Below, piece by piece: positions 1 through 11,231 of a DNA stretch of 64,000 nt. Numbering within the stretch: the stretch's first letter is position 1; the number at the start of each line of letters is the position of its first letter. The notes beneath the pieces are model-generated. The model was not told the DNA's origin and searched no databases. It was given only the letters and a program-made list of their open reading frames with translations. A program made the position numbers and the translations under genes. Source of the stretch: Gymnogyps californianus (Eukaryota > Chordata > Aves > Accipitriformes > Cathartidae); assembly GCF_018139145.2 (NCBI RefSeq), contig NC_059481.1:9908368-9972367 (forward strand). The letters run 5' to 3'.

Positions 1-2488
1 GAGATAAAGTTCTAAACCTTCCCATGAAAGATGATCCACTGTCTTCATACCCACTTAAACTTTGTGTACTTTTATTCCAGACTACTTCTAAAGCTGACTT
101 AGCACGTTGAAGAGTAGATCCAAATTTAGGAAAGCTGAAAGTCTTATCAGAAAGATCAATGCTTAATCGGCTATGCCACGATTTAGGGGCTGTTTCTTCC
201 GAGTCATCGCTTTGTAGTTCACTCTGACTTCGGTACATCATAGGCAATCTGTTTTGATTCTGATAAGAGGAGATAGAATTTGTTTCCTGATAATCATCAT
301 ATTGACCAGTCCACTGACTTTGTGATTCGCTATCAAGGCCTGGACATGATGGAGAAGTACCATCAAGGGTAAAATCGTAGCTTTCAGTATCATACTGGAG
401 GTCAGAACTTTGGCACTTTCCAAAATCTGTCTGTTGATCTGAAGGGCTGCTCATATCATACACAAAAACTTCCTGTGTGGATGAGTCTAGGCCCAAATCT
501 GCCCCTTGTTCCAACTGATTCCAGTCTTTCCATGGGGAAAGATCGTCGTGTAAAGAAAGCTGAGAATCACTATAGTGACTTCTGTCTCCAGATGCACATA
601 TTATTCCATTGCTTACTCCACTGTCAACAGTTTCTGTGTTCTCTACTTCATTTTGCTCTGGATACCGCTGCATATCTTGGACAAAAGTCTGTTCCTGGCA
701 ACTGCCATACCAGTTTGTAGAATCATCTTGCCTTCGCTGCCAAAGTTCTCTATCAGAGGAAGACAATAGTGAACTGCCATTTGTTCTGCTAAAATACTGA
801 TTTTCTGAAAAATCCTCAGAGTAAGACTGACACAATTTTGAGAAATCTGACTCTGAACGGCTAAGTTTTGGTGTTGCAAAGTCATTCTGTAAATGCCATA
901 GAGGAGTCATGTCTGAATAATAGGTCTTCGATTGTTTTTCCATGTTGTCAAATTCTGGTGACTGATTACCGTAATCTCTTCTGTTTGAAAAGGTGCTATT
1001 ATCAGCAGTTCTATTAAGGTCTTTAGTACTTGGGGACTCGATACTCCCCTTTGTAGTGCTTGTTTTTATTTGAAGTGCTGATTTAGATATCTTTGCATAA
1101 CTGTTCTTATTTATATCTGATTCCAAGTCTTTATCACTGTCAGGTGACTCCCAGTCATGCATTTTAGGTTTTGTCTCCACCGTTAAAAGCTTCATATCCA
1201 TACTCTCATATGTCTGAGAGGAAGGTAGTCCTCTTTCTTTTTTGTCTTTTATGTCATGGGAAAATATATCTGTAGAAATTCCTATGCCAGTTCCCTTAAG
1301 TTTATAAGACTTTTTTAAAATCAAATCTCTCTGTTGTGATGACTCAAAGTAAACAAGAATGGGTCTTGGCTTTGCATTTGGACAGTCTCTTTGTTGCCCC
1401 AGTCTTTGGGCAAACTCAATTTTAATAGTGCTTTGTGCCTCTGAGAACCCCATTTTATCTATTAACATTTTGTAAACTATGCTTTCAGTTTTTTCAAGCC
1501 TCTCTTCAGGCACATTTAGAAACCTAAGACTTGCTTTGTTTCCTGGATGGCCTATTTGCTTAATGTAGTCGTGTATGTCCCGAGTTTCTCTTCTGGACTG
1601 TACAAATCCAGTTCGCAATTGTTCAATTTCATTTTGTACAACTTCTACACTACTAGAAATTTCATCAATTGATTGTTTCAGAGCATTAACATGCCCTCTT
1701 AATTCAGAGAGTTCTGTTTCTATTTGACTTATTCCCTGAAGCTCTTTAAAGATCATTTCCATAACATCATGGGTTTGACTAATACAACCTGTTGAACTAA
1801 AGCCAGGTTCAAGAGTATTTGATTTCTGGTGACGGCCAGTTCTGTCTAGAGATTTACTTCTTAAGCCCCATGTTTTCTTCCATGTACTTAGTTCTGAGTC
1901 TGACGAGACACATTCTTGGCTCTTCTTCCATTTCCTTAGTTTTCGTAAAGCTCCCAGCTTCAGTGTGTGTAAAGTGCGTTCTCCATCCGAACTTCCATCA
2001 GACGGTGCAAGGCTGCTTGAGCTTTTTCTGTTGCGTCTCACAGGCATTGTGTGTGATAAGTATTCGTTTTTCTTGCTATTACTTTTTACTTCACTTAACG
2101 ACTCAGAATATGAACTACCATTTGAAGACAGATCTTGAACTATATCTTCATTATTATTGTTTGTTACAAAAATATGCTTTTGCAGTCCATTGGCAATAGC
2201 AACTCTGTAACTGAATGTTGGAGAAAGCGAAAATTCTCTATTACTTTCCTCTTCTTCAGTTGATAAGTTGCGAGCAGATGGACACTTGGCAATCTTTTTA
2301 ACAGTGCTTTTTAAAGTATTCGAAAATTTTGGATTCTTTGTTTGTCCAATCTGAGTTAAGTCTTGTTCCTTTTTGCTCTGACAACTCTCTTTCCTTTTTG
2401 TACTATTTCCCGATTTCTTTGTAAACATTCCTTTGCAAATCTTATATATGTAGGATGAGATCAGGCTCTTTAAGAGGGCAGAAACCAT
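1..2488 (-). CDS. UNC13C: UNC13C (Munc13-3) giant first coding exon, partial (runs off left edge)
   Basis: Munc13-3 is a presynaptic vesicle-priming factor; its C1, C2B, MUN and C2C domains lie beyond the window. From the ATG at 2488-2486 the frame is open for 829 complete codons plus one base. The protein begins [20 protein letters not shown] and contains [23 protein letters not shown], the stretch ending LSEL (about residues 240-263), [20 protein letters not shown] and [21 protein letters not shown] recognise these as the UNC13C N-terminus, very close to the human protein. Residues 1-240 and 421-829 are low-complexity, Ser/Asp-rich and probably disordered; 241-312 is a coiled coil; 319-420 is a folded segment listed separately. 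An in-frame TAA at 2506-2504 fixes the start. The start context has G at +4 but T at -3, so it is only moderate. No frameshift or stop is seen. The last base (position 1) is the first base of codon 830. Confidence 0.97.
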   Translation of the reverse strand, partial: MVSALLKSLISSYIYKICKGMFTKKSGNSTKRKESCQSKKEQDLTQIGQTKNPKFSNTLKSTVKKIAKCPSARNLSTEEEESNREFSLSPTFSYRVAIANGLQKHIFVTNNNNEDIVQDLSSNGSSYSESLSEVKSNSKKNEYLSHTMPVRRNRKSSSSLAPSDGSSDGERTLHTLKLGALRKLRKWKKSQECVSSDSELSTWKKTWGLRSKSLDRTGRHQKSNTLEPGFSSTGCISQTHDVMEMIFKELQGISQIETELSELRGHVNALKQSIDEISSSVEVVQNEIEQLRTGFVQSRRETRDIHDYIKQIGHPGNKASLRFLNVPEERLEKTESIVYKMLIDKMGFSEAQSTIKIEFAQRLGQQRDCPNAKPRPILVYFESSQQRDLILKKSYKLKGTGIGISTDIFSHDIKDKKERGLPSSQTYESMDMKLLTVETKPKMHDWESPDSDKDLESDINKNSYAKISKSALQIKTSTTKGSIESPSTKDLNRTADNSTFSNRRDYGNQSPEFDNMEKQSKTYYSDMTPLWHLQNDFATPKLSRSESDFSKLCQSYSEDFSENQYFSRTNGSSLLSSSDRELWQRRQDDSTNWYGSCQEQTFVQDMQRYPEQNEVENTETVDSGVSNGIICASGDRSHYSDSQLSLHDDLSPWKDWNQLEQGADLGLDSSTQEVFVYDMSSPSDQQTDFGKCQSSDLQYDTESYDFTLDGTSPSCPGLDSESQSQWTGQYDDYQETNSISSYQNQNRLPMMYRSQSELQSDDSEETAPKSWHSRLSIDLSDKTFSFPKFGSTLQRAKSALEVVWNKSTQSLSGYEDSGSSFMGRFRTLS
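1229..1768 (-). other. Coiled coil plus LINE-1 ORF1-like RRM segment within UNC13C giant exon
   Basis: Residues about 241-312 form a heptad-like coiled coil ([20 protein letters not shown] onward). It leads into residues 319-420: LRFLNVPEE, then an amphipathic helix ([14 protein letters not shown]), [21 protein letters not shown], a second helix ([15 protein letters not shown]), [14 protein letters not shown] and a basic tail. This order (coiled coil; beta-strand ending xGLPE-like; helix; IExAHRxG-like strand; RPRPIxVxF; helix ending KLKGTxI; acidic-Phe-Ser; Arg/Lys-rich end) is that of LINE-1 type ORF1 proteins (Transposase_22 family) and many related retroelement proteins. The reading is intact. 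The similarity is by eye to the family pattern; the origin by domestication is inference. Confidence 0.6.
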
Positions 2489-2503
2489 GGAGTGTAATTT
2501 ATA

Positions 2504-2602
2504 TTAAGCTGTTTCCACAAAACACAATTTTTGATCCAGACAAATATTTGTATCTCCAACAGGATCATCAGCAAATATTTCATCAACAGAGACTATAGAC
2601 AT
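2504..2602 (-). promoter_or_regulatory. 32-codon upstream ORF ending six codons before the UNC13C start
   Basis: A frame starting ATG at 2602 encodes MSIVSVDEIFADDPVGDTNI and ends at the TAA at 2506-2504, in the same frame as the UNC13C start codon. Its acidic composition looks like coding sequence. If the mRNA contains this leader, the frame could reduce or gate initiation at the main ATG. The frame also stays open upstream to the candidate splice acceptor at 2618. It could equally be chance leader sequence. Confidence 0.35.
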
Positions 2603-2618
2603 GTAAACTACTGATGCT

Positions 2619-2651
2619 CTGGTATCATTTGACAGGAGAAAAAAAAAAAAT
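2619..2651 (-). other. Candidate 3' splice site upstream of the giant exon
   Basis: Read on the minus strand, a run of about 12 T followed by CTCC lies some 15-30 bases before CCAG, which ends at 2619. An exon would therefore start at 2618, 130 bases before the UNC13C ATG. This would join an upstream noncoding exon, for example from the CpG island at 15.5 kb, to the giant exon. It is a motif-level call only. Confidence 0.4.
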
Positions 2652-5600
2652 CACCCATCTGCTTGTTCGAAACCAAATCCTGAAGGGGTTTTGTATGTCT
2701 TGCAAAATCTCACTCTGTCACGCATGGCTTTTTGAAGTGTCTAAAAAGGAGGGAATGACATTACAATGGCTGCCAAACAAACTTATCATTCAATAATACT
2801 GATGTTGTTTTAACTGGGTTACAATGGAAACACAGAAGAGTTAAGTATTTATTTATACTTTCCCCATAATGGTCTGAATAGAATTTTTCATGAACAATTG
2901 AAGCTGAAAGCAGTTCTAGGCAAATATTTTTAACATAAACGAATAAGCTATACTTATTTACAGGCTTCTTTGTCCAGTTTAATTCTCTGAATTTAACTGA
3001 GGTATTTGGTATTAATGCTGTCTGCTTTCTTTCAGAGTAATGACATTTCAATTTAGATCCATATGATATACAGCAGTGGTCAAAAAACCGACAAGGGAAC
3101 AAGTTGTTACTAGCTAGTAAAACAGAAGTTAGAAAGGTCTCTCTTGGTTCATCTTTTGGAGCAAGGTAGGATTCTGTGCAACAAATCAGTATTGTATCCA
3201 TGCAGTACTGTTCTATCTTCAGATTGAATTATGCACATTACTGTGGTTTGAGAAATAGATGCTTTCTTTTTATACCAGACTGTTACACATGTTATGGTAA
3301 ACCAGGACTTAAAACAGGCATACCTTCTTGGTTTCTCTTCTTTAAGAAGAAAAAAAAAAAACCTATAGAAAATAACAGAAAATCATAATGACAACTGGTG
3401 GAACATTCTCATCCAGGTTACTAAGTTTTACATTGTTCTGGTCACAGAAAAAAAAAAAAAGCTACACAAAATGAGAGGAAGAGGGAGAAACAAATAGGAT
3501 TTGCAAGTCTCAGGACAAAAACAGGTGCCATTACAACAGGAAAGCAATTTGATCTAAAATATGGAAGAGTAAGAAAAGATTTCATGAGGTATCTGAAAGC
3601 TTCTATTCCATTAAAAAAGCTTGTATTCTGCAGAAATGTAGTTAATGCATTTTAAACATATAAATGTACTTTTTTGTACAGCATATCATTCACCTCCCAG
3701 TCTCATAGCTGCAGAATAGAAACAAGACAAACAGCTCAGAAAAATCCAACGAAGTAGTAGCACTTAAAATGGCCATTTCCGTTTCTAATCCAGCTAAAAA
3801 TTCTTTGGCAGAATAAGAAGTTTATTTAGATACAGGCTATATGAAGGTTTAAAATTTGCTCTGTGGTGTCTTAAGAGGAGTAAAGGATATGAACTGTCCT
3901 CCTTGTCTGCAAACAGCATGGCACTGTATGAAACATTATGGTTCGCTCACACACCTCAAGATCTGGTCTTTTCATTACAGAGTTTGTCTTCACTGACCTT
4001 ACTATTATACTCACTTATGGTCAATAATAAACACTAACTACTGATTCATACTGCAGCAGCAAAATGCACTACATTGAATAGAGCCCAAGCAAAGCTGGTA
4101 AAAGCCTGATTGGCTTCTAGAATCCCGGAACAGAGGATATAAACAGACTTATTTCTTTTCCTGTTACAACAAAATTGGGATGCAGCCCAAGAGCAAGCAG
4201 AACAAGAATAGACAACATTCTTCATCCTTCCCAAAGTTGCTGCCTGTTATTTTATAAAAGGTGAAATATTTGTGGAACGTGAATCACATTTTTAACGTAT
4301 ATATGCATCAGCATAGCCCTTGTGACTTCTTTTTCTTCCAGGCTTATGCCTGAAGTCAGAGTATTAAGAGTGAATTGAGAGCAAGCAATGTTTGGAAGCA
4401 AAAGAATGCTCAGTGAGACTGCATGCAATTTTCAAGGCATGCAAATGGCTTTTCTCAGAATATTACAAAGCTCTCACTAGAGCCAAGGCTGCCTTGTTTT
4501 CACATACTATTAGTAGAGGAAGGAACCATCCTGGGACACTTTTCAATATCAAAGGCATGTTTCTAGATGTAGAAACTCTTGTTAACCATTCAGCTCTTAC
4601 ACTGAATGTTTGTAACCATTTATTGAACAAAATTTGAAGTGTGAATGCCTGCTTCTGCCCACACAACCACGGCTTTTTAAGTGCCCTTAAACTTCACTCA
4701 AATGACTTGGACATTCTTCTCATTGAAAAGACTTCAAACCAACAAAGTATAAACAAGCTAGAAGGCTTGTTTACTGGCTCAATCTACAAAACATCAAGAA
4801 ATAACGAGGTTATCACTGGAATCTGAAACATTTTCATTCATTTTAAATAAGGTTTAATTCTTCTCTGTAGAAGAACCTTGATTTCACAGCCAGTCATATA
4901 TATGTTTTATCCAATGCCTAGCCTATGCTTTTTATCACAGATAACTGAAAGTATTATAAATAGCTACAAATCCAGTACTCAATTTACTTAAACCCAGTTT
5001 CTGATGCCATAGTAAAAACTTGTACTGTTACAAACACACAGAGATCTGCTAAATGGAGCAGATTTATGTTCTCTCATGCGAGTTCCGTTCCATCTCAGCT
5101 ATATTAGTCATATGATCTGTTCATCAGTTTACAGCCTACCGTTGCTCTGTCAAATACTCATTTTCTAAAACTGTATATCTACAAACGGAATCAAGTTTGA
5201 GTCATTATAGGTCTCACCCATTTCTTTTTGTAAAGATTTGCATAGGGTTGTTCCTACCATTTTAAATCAGTGTAGGTTAAAACTCTAGGAAATAAGGAAC
5301 AGTCTTTTGACAAGCACATTGGACTAAGTCAATTATTTGGATGAGCTGCAAGTTGTCATTCAGTGATGTTCCGGTTTTATCCAGGTCTCCCAATAAACCA
5401 TCATGACCGCATTTTTTATTTTCACTTTGCTTGTTTATTAACTTAAATAAATTATATGATAAAGTTGAACACAGATGGGTTAACCCATTCTAAGCACAAG
5501 GAATCAAGTTGAAATGTTACAGCAGTGAAGTATAGACTTTATGCTAGATGGTTATAGAGTAGGAAACTGGTGAGCGTTACGGATTGTGAGATTAGAAATA

Positions 5601-8600
5601 AAAGAAATTGTTGATGCGGTCCTTCTGTAAAGAAAGGACACAACGACACTTCCTTCAACTTTTTACCCATAGGAAGTCTGAATATAGACTTTTGTCAATC
5701 AACTTGATGGTGAACAGGTAATTTGGATTGATTTCAAGGATACTGTTGATAACAAAGCATTGTCAAAATAAAACTTGTCAGTTGGAAGCATCACGTATAA
5801 AGGATCTTATTCCCAAGTCTAAAACTAACATGTCAGGTAGAAGGGGGGCGGAGTGGGCCAGGTTAAGAATGACAGCTTTTTAAATAATGCAAGCGGTGTA
5901 TTTTAGTCACATGTCTGAACATCAGATCCTCATAGAGTCCCAATTTTTTTTTCATTTTATCAAATCCAGCCCTCTGTTTTTATAAAGAAAGAAATTGAAT
6001 CATCTTAAAGAAATAATTTCAGTATTTAAAAAGAATAGCTAGATTGCTGCTGACGTTCTGTTCGGATCCCAGTGAATGAAGCTGTAGAGCAGCAGCCCTC
6101 TCCATTCAGAGATAGCTTTGCAGATGCAGACTGTCCCCTCAAAACAGCAAGAAACAGGCAGAACCATAGCCCTGCTTAACCTTTACACTATTAATCAACT
6201 ACAAGGCGCCTGTGTGTATTGAAGGGGACAGGGAAGAAGATGAGACTAAAGTGCAGTCTCCCTCTATAAAAAGGCATACGGCACTTTGTGTTCACAACAC
6301 CAACACAGTAGGCGAAAACAAAACAAAACAAACCCAAAAAGTCTTTTTCTGCAGCAATACCACTCTGCATTACTGCCAAAGTAGTCACTACTGCCTATAG
6401 GCAAGTAACATCTATTTGTGATATGCAAAATACTTCACAGAAATTAATTAACCACACATGACAAACAAAATGTAAACAATCTACTTTGCAGCCACAGAAA
6501 CTGAGGTTGAGAGGTTCTCTTACTATCAGGAACATAAGGAATCAATAACAGAATAACGAGAATTCAGACCTACAGATTTCTCAAGTATGGTCTTTTACGA
6601 GTCTTATGGTCGCCTGGGAATAAGGTTATCCTGACATAACTGTACCTACCATCAGTGTATGTGTGCTGGGCGAAATCTACGCTACCTTTCTTTAGACAAG
6701 CATAACTGTGCATACTCCAGGTTGCTTCATTAGTTTACTATAACAGTACCATTATACTGACAATCATCTCAGATGACCTAATTCAGAAGAACTTAATTTG
6801 GAACAATTATGTGCTCCTTTATATTCTTCTTAAGTTCTCCTCATATTCTTGAATACTGACATTTTAAATCTGTGTTATTGGTGAGCCTCTCAAGGTAAAG
6901 TGATACTCATCTTAATACTGCACATGCTACATAGATGACCTGCCTGCAGACCCTGGCAAAAACAGGGACAACAGCAAGAAAGTAGTCCTGCTTTCTCTTG
7001 TGGATAATTACTCTTTGTTCCAGGAATTCTTCAGGTTTTCACCAGCAGAGTTTTGCCCTATCCTATCAGCCCTTCCAACATTCATATGAGAGCATGGAGT
7101 GCTATCAGCACTCTCTCCTTTTGGCTAGAAAGCTATTCCTATTGTCTGTCAATATCATTTGCAAAGTTCATTATATCTGCTTATTTATCTGGTGATATTT
7201 CTTTATGAATCCTGCTATTAATGTATCTAACCACCATTAAACATGTTGACTTTCTATTTATGGGGACTGTTACCAATACAACTGGTGACCAAACTGCTGT
7301 TTCAAACTCCAGTCTAAAGAGACTACAATTTGCTTATTTTTTAACCCACAAGGCCTACTGCTGTCCTGAAGAGCTTGCACGTATGCTCATCAAGTACACT
7401 ATGAAATCCAATCTAAATATTTAACAGTCATACTGCAAGACTGGTCATTCATAGCTGTTACTTGACTTATCTGTTCTTTCAGCACACAACTTAATCGAGT
7501 TTAAGGATAACAACAGATGCAAGTAGCACATGCTTAAAACTGACTTTGGCTCGTGATTTAGAACAGCTTCTGAAACAGAAACCGTATATAGAACTTTGTA
7601 TATTAGTGAATTAACTCAGTGGTTTAACAGTTATTTGCAATTAAACTACTTGTTAATATGCAGAAGCATATTGTCTTCAGAACAGCTTAGGAGAAAATGT
7701 AAATTCCCAGCTAGCTAGGATGAGTAATTATTCTGGAGAGAAAAGTCATCTTCACCGCTCCCCTACTGCTATGACCACTATGGGAAAAGAGAGGATTTTT
7801 TTTGAAGTCAAAGATGTTTTTTCATCAATTACTCTTGAAGACAGATATGAGTTGAAAAAAAAAAACCACTCTTACTTTGCAATAATTTTTCTTACTTTTC
7901 AGTTACACTATCCTCCACACCTTTGTGTGTATTCATATTTGCATTTCTCTCTGAGAAATCTTGTTACAGCAACTGTGAGGCTAAAGTTGCCGATCAATTA
8001 TTTATGAACTACTAATAAAACTGTTGAAGACATTTAAAACACTATTTATTTCTTTAGAAACAAATGTGTAGTATGGTATTTATATTACAAATATGAAAAT
8101 TATATTTGAAGCTATTGTCCTTAAAGGACAATAGCCTTGACTAGAACTAAAAACAAAAGGAAGAGATTTGCCAAATAGTAGATTAACACTTAAATGTAAA
8201 AAGCTATTGAACAGTTCCTAAAGTTAACAGTTCCTACAGTTAAAATGTGCTCCATTTGGAGAGCAGCAGATAGCTTAGTATAGTGTAGCTGAATATATTA
8301 ATGCACACAAGGGTGAAGAGACTGCAGATGATTGGAACACAGCTTCATTATTATTTGGCTAAATGTACTAACCTTTTTTTCTTTAATGTTTCTAGTTGTT
8401 TCCTCAACTTTTTAAATGAAAAGAAGGAAAAAAAAAAAAAAAGAGAGACTGTACTGTATAAAGAAGGAGGCAATAGTGAACCTGAGAGTCATTTTCCCCT
8501 TTACAGCTGTATACTTGATGTATGCTGTCCTACATAAACTTATTTTTAGTCAATACTCTCACTTCAAAAGCTGCTAAGATCTAGAGATAATTCCACTTAA

Positions 8601-11177
8601 TAGTCCATTCCTATTTAAATGCAGGCTACAAAAGCAATGGAAAACCTGGAGAGGGAAAACTTATTTGCTGACAATATGGGGATAATTGTATTACTAAGTA
8701 TCAGGCATATGAGCTTCTAAGTATGAGTTAGACTATTACATGCATGCTATTACGTCAGATTAACACAAATATACAAAAGACTTACTGTATAGAGTACAGA
8801 ATAATCAGAACCTATTTAATGCCTTTAAAAATAGAAAGCATCAACATGCATTTGACCAAATCTCAGCTCTGTCCTTAATTTTGTCTGTGTTTTTAATAAG
8901 TTTTCTTTAAAGCATTATACCCTGAGAGCTCAAGTGATTTAATTTACACTGAAGCATAACACATATGCAGAGGATATATTTACAGTGTACTGAGTGTACG
9001 TTCAAAGTCTCATATAATACTAACATTTCAAACTTTTCAGCAAGTTTAAACAATCTCTATAATAATTCCATCAGAAAATATATTTTAAAAAATCCCTCAA
9101 TTTTCTTCCAGGTATAGAATTTTAATCTGATTTTACTGGCCTGAGCCTTGGGATGGGCAATTCTCTGCCCTGAATTAGATCTCTTTTGGACAGAGACTGC
9201 CTTGGAGTCTGTGACCATGTGTGCACTACATCGCTCTGTATAACACAGATTTTAGAGACCTGTGATTTTTTTGTTTATTTGTTTTTTTGGGGGGATTTTT
9301 TTTTTAAACTGCTTACAAAAATTCTCTGCGAAATGTTTAGATTAAGGGAACAACTTTAAATGGGCAAAATGTTACTCATAAGCCCTCTGGATTCCATCCT
9401 TCCCCCACAAAAAGGTTTTAAATATTTTCTAAAATGTAGTTAACTAATAATTCCATTAAATTTTTAGAACACAAAAGTATGAAATGCACAGTTTTTGATA
9501 GAGGTCTTTCATTTGATAAACGGTAGCAATCATCTGTGACATTTACATTTGAAAAACACCACAAGCACAAACCACTACAACTACTGTTGACAGCAACATA
9601 CACTAGGATGAGTAGGCACACGCAGACAGGAGCCATGCTTGCTAAACACCTGAAATGACATCCATGATAAAAATGGTAGATATTAAACATAATTCTAAAT
9701 TTGCTGCAAAAATTTTATAAGAAAAAATTCTCTGCTTTCTTTGCTTCAATATACTGACAACTATGGAGTGATACTTAGATTTCCACCTGAAAGTAAGAAC
9801 CTCTGCTTTAGAGCTATCAACCTAATTGAATGACACAGGTAATATAAGAAAAACAAAACCTGTACAAGAACCTTCTTAGGTGCCAAAGAATTTTTATGCT
9901 TCAGAGCTTCTGTTTTACTGTAATGGTCTCACAAGGCAGAATCTAGTATACTACTTCATTCTCCCTAGATTTTCACAACACTACAGTTAAAAGAAAATTT
10001 GGAATTTTCAGTCCTCCTTGATACTTTAATGAATTGGGAGATATTCTGAGCTATCAGTCTTCTCCTCCTTGACAATACTCTGGAATCCCAGTACTTCACC
10101 TGTGATTTCCTAAGTGTTTCCACAGCAATATATAGTCAGTATGATAATGTTGTGCTGACATCACTGCAGGATCAAGCAAATGGTATAGTGACAGAAAACC
10201 TTTATACAACTCTCTTTAGGTTGTGTAAATTCCATTGAAAAACCCTCATTTATCTTGCATCATGACTTCTTTCTATGCGAAAGGTCTTTGAGATGACAGT
10301 TAACCATAATTTGTCATAACATCCTTTACAAAAGTAATTTCTGATGAACAAAAGATGTTTTAACCTTAAATACTACTTTTCACTCTTCTTAACACTTTTA
10401 GACTCAACAGCGTTCTCTCAATGCTTTTCTCAGTATGTTGATTTATATGGTAAGAATTAGCACTGATTTTTAGAACACTCAAATATGTCAAGTAACCTTA
10501 CATTTTCCATTGCCAAATCATAGCTGTGTATTACACTAAATAAAGGCATCTATTTTATATAATCACCGACAGCTTCGTTCAGGAAACAAGCATTATATCA
10601 CCTCCTCTGTGAAAAATAACTACAACTTTATGATCAGAGGGTTTTTTTCACATCAGAAAGCATTTAAATAATGTTACACCAATGAATGCTTGTAAGGCAC
10701 AAGAATTCCTGTTAGCCAAGGGTTAACATCAGTATTAAGACGCTGGAACTGATATTAACCCTTTATGTATCAACATGTTTTAAAAAAAGATCTTACTTAA
10801 AACTGGGCTGCATTCAAATTAGACATGCAACAGAATGTTTTAAGAGATTTCAGGACTACTGAACAATCAGATGAGCATTATTTTTAGTGTCTTAAATGTT
10901 TTTAATACATTTTTACTAGACATGCCCATTATAAGACAACTATTAGTGTCCTTAGTTTAAGGGCACATAGCTTTACGTTCTATTTCACTTATTACACACA
11001 ATCAGTAGTCACTTGAAAGAAAATAGTATTAATAAGACAAAAAATGCAATAGGACCCAGGTGACTAAAGAAAGTTGGGGGTTAATGAATACAGTCAGATA
11101 TAAAAATCTGCATAATTCTTCCTCTTAAAGCAAAATGAACCATCAATCTCATAGTAAGAAATTAGTTTCAGCTACTA
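2652..11177. other. Intron-like region, no gene seen
   Basis: AT-rich sequence between the giant exon and the candidate exon at 11.2 kb. It holds poly-A/T tracts (for example near 3350, 3447, 8430 and 9290) and a perfect palindrome at 8111-8135. A 146-codon minus-strand frame (3201-2761) has no recognisable domain or splice context, so I take it as chance. No transposon family was recognised. Confidence 0.6.
8111..8135. repeat. Perfect 25-bp palindrome (12-bp arms, 1-nt centre)
   Basis: GCTATTGTCCTT is followed by a single A and then its exact reverse complement. The loop is too small for a microRNA hairpin. It could be the footprint of a small inverted-repeat element or a replication-slippage product. 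Confidence 0.85.
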
Positions 11178-11231
11178 TTACTTGGCCTCTGGAATTGCAG
11201 AAGGCAAAATACTAATGTTATCTTCTTGAAC
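11178..11231 (-). CDS. UNC13C: Candidate exon 8 of the C2A-type UNC13C transcript (possible terminal exon)
   Basis: The acceptor is excellent: a T-rich tract, then CATCCTTTTAG, ending at 11232. Entering in phase 0, which matches the end of exon 7, the frame reads VQEDNISILPSAIPEAK and then meets TAA TAG TAG. The initial Val would supply the third hydrophobic position of the calmodulin motif begun in exon 7 (W-I-V, spacing 1-5-8). Two readings are possible. Either this is a last exon ending a protein of about 216 residues, or a weak donor (CCAA then GTAATA at 11181) truncates the exon to 11182-11231 in phase 2 and the transcript continues to shared exons. I found no strong similarity to the Munc13-1 segment at this place. 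Confidence 0.35.
   Translation of the reverse strand, partial: VQEDNISILPSAIPEAK

Noticed and set aside
2761..3201. 146-codon minus-strand open frame just upstream of UNC13C
   Set aside because: No recognisable domain, no codon or motif signal, no splice-site support. Frames of this length are expected by chance in 64 kb of AT-rich DNA read in six frames.
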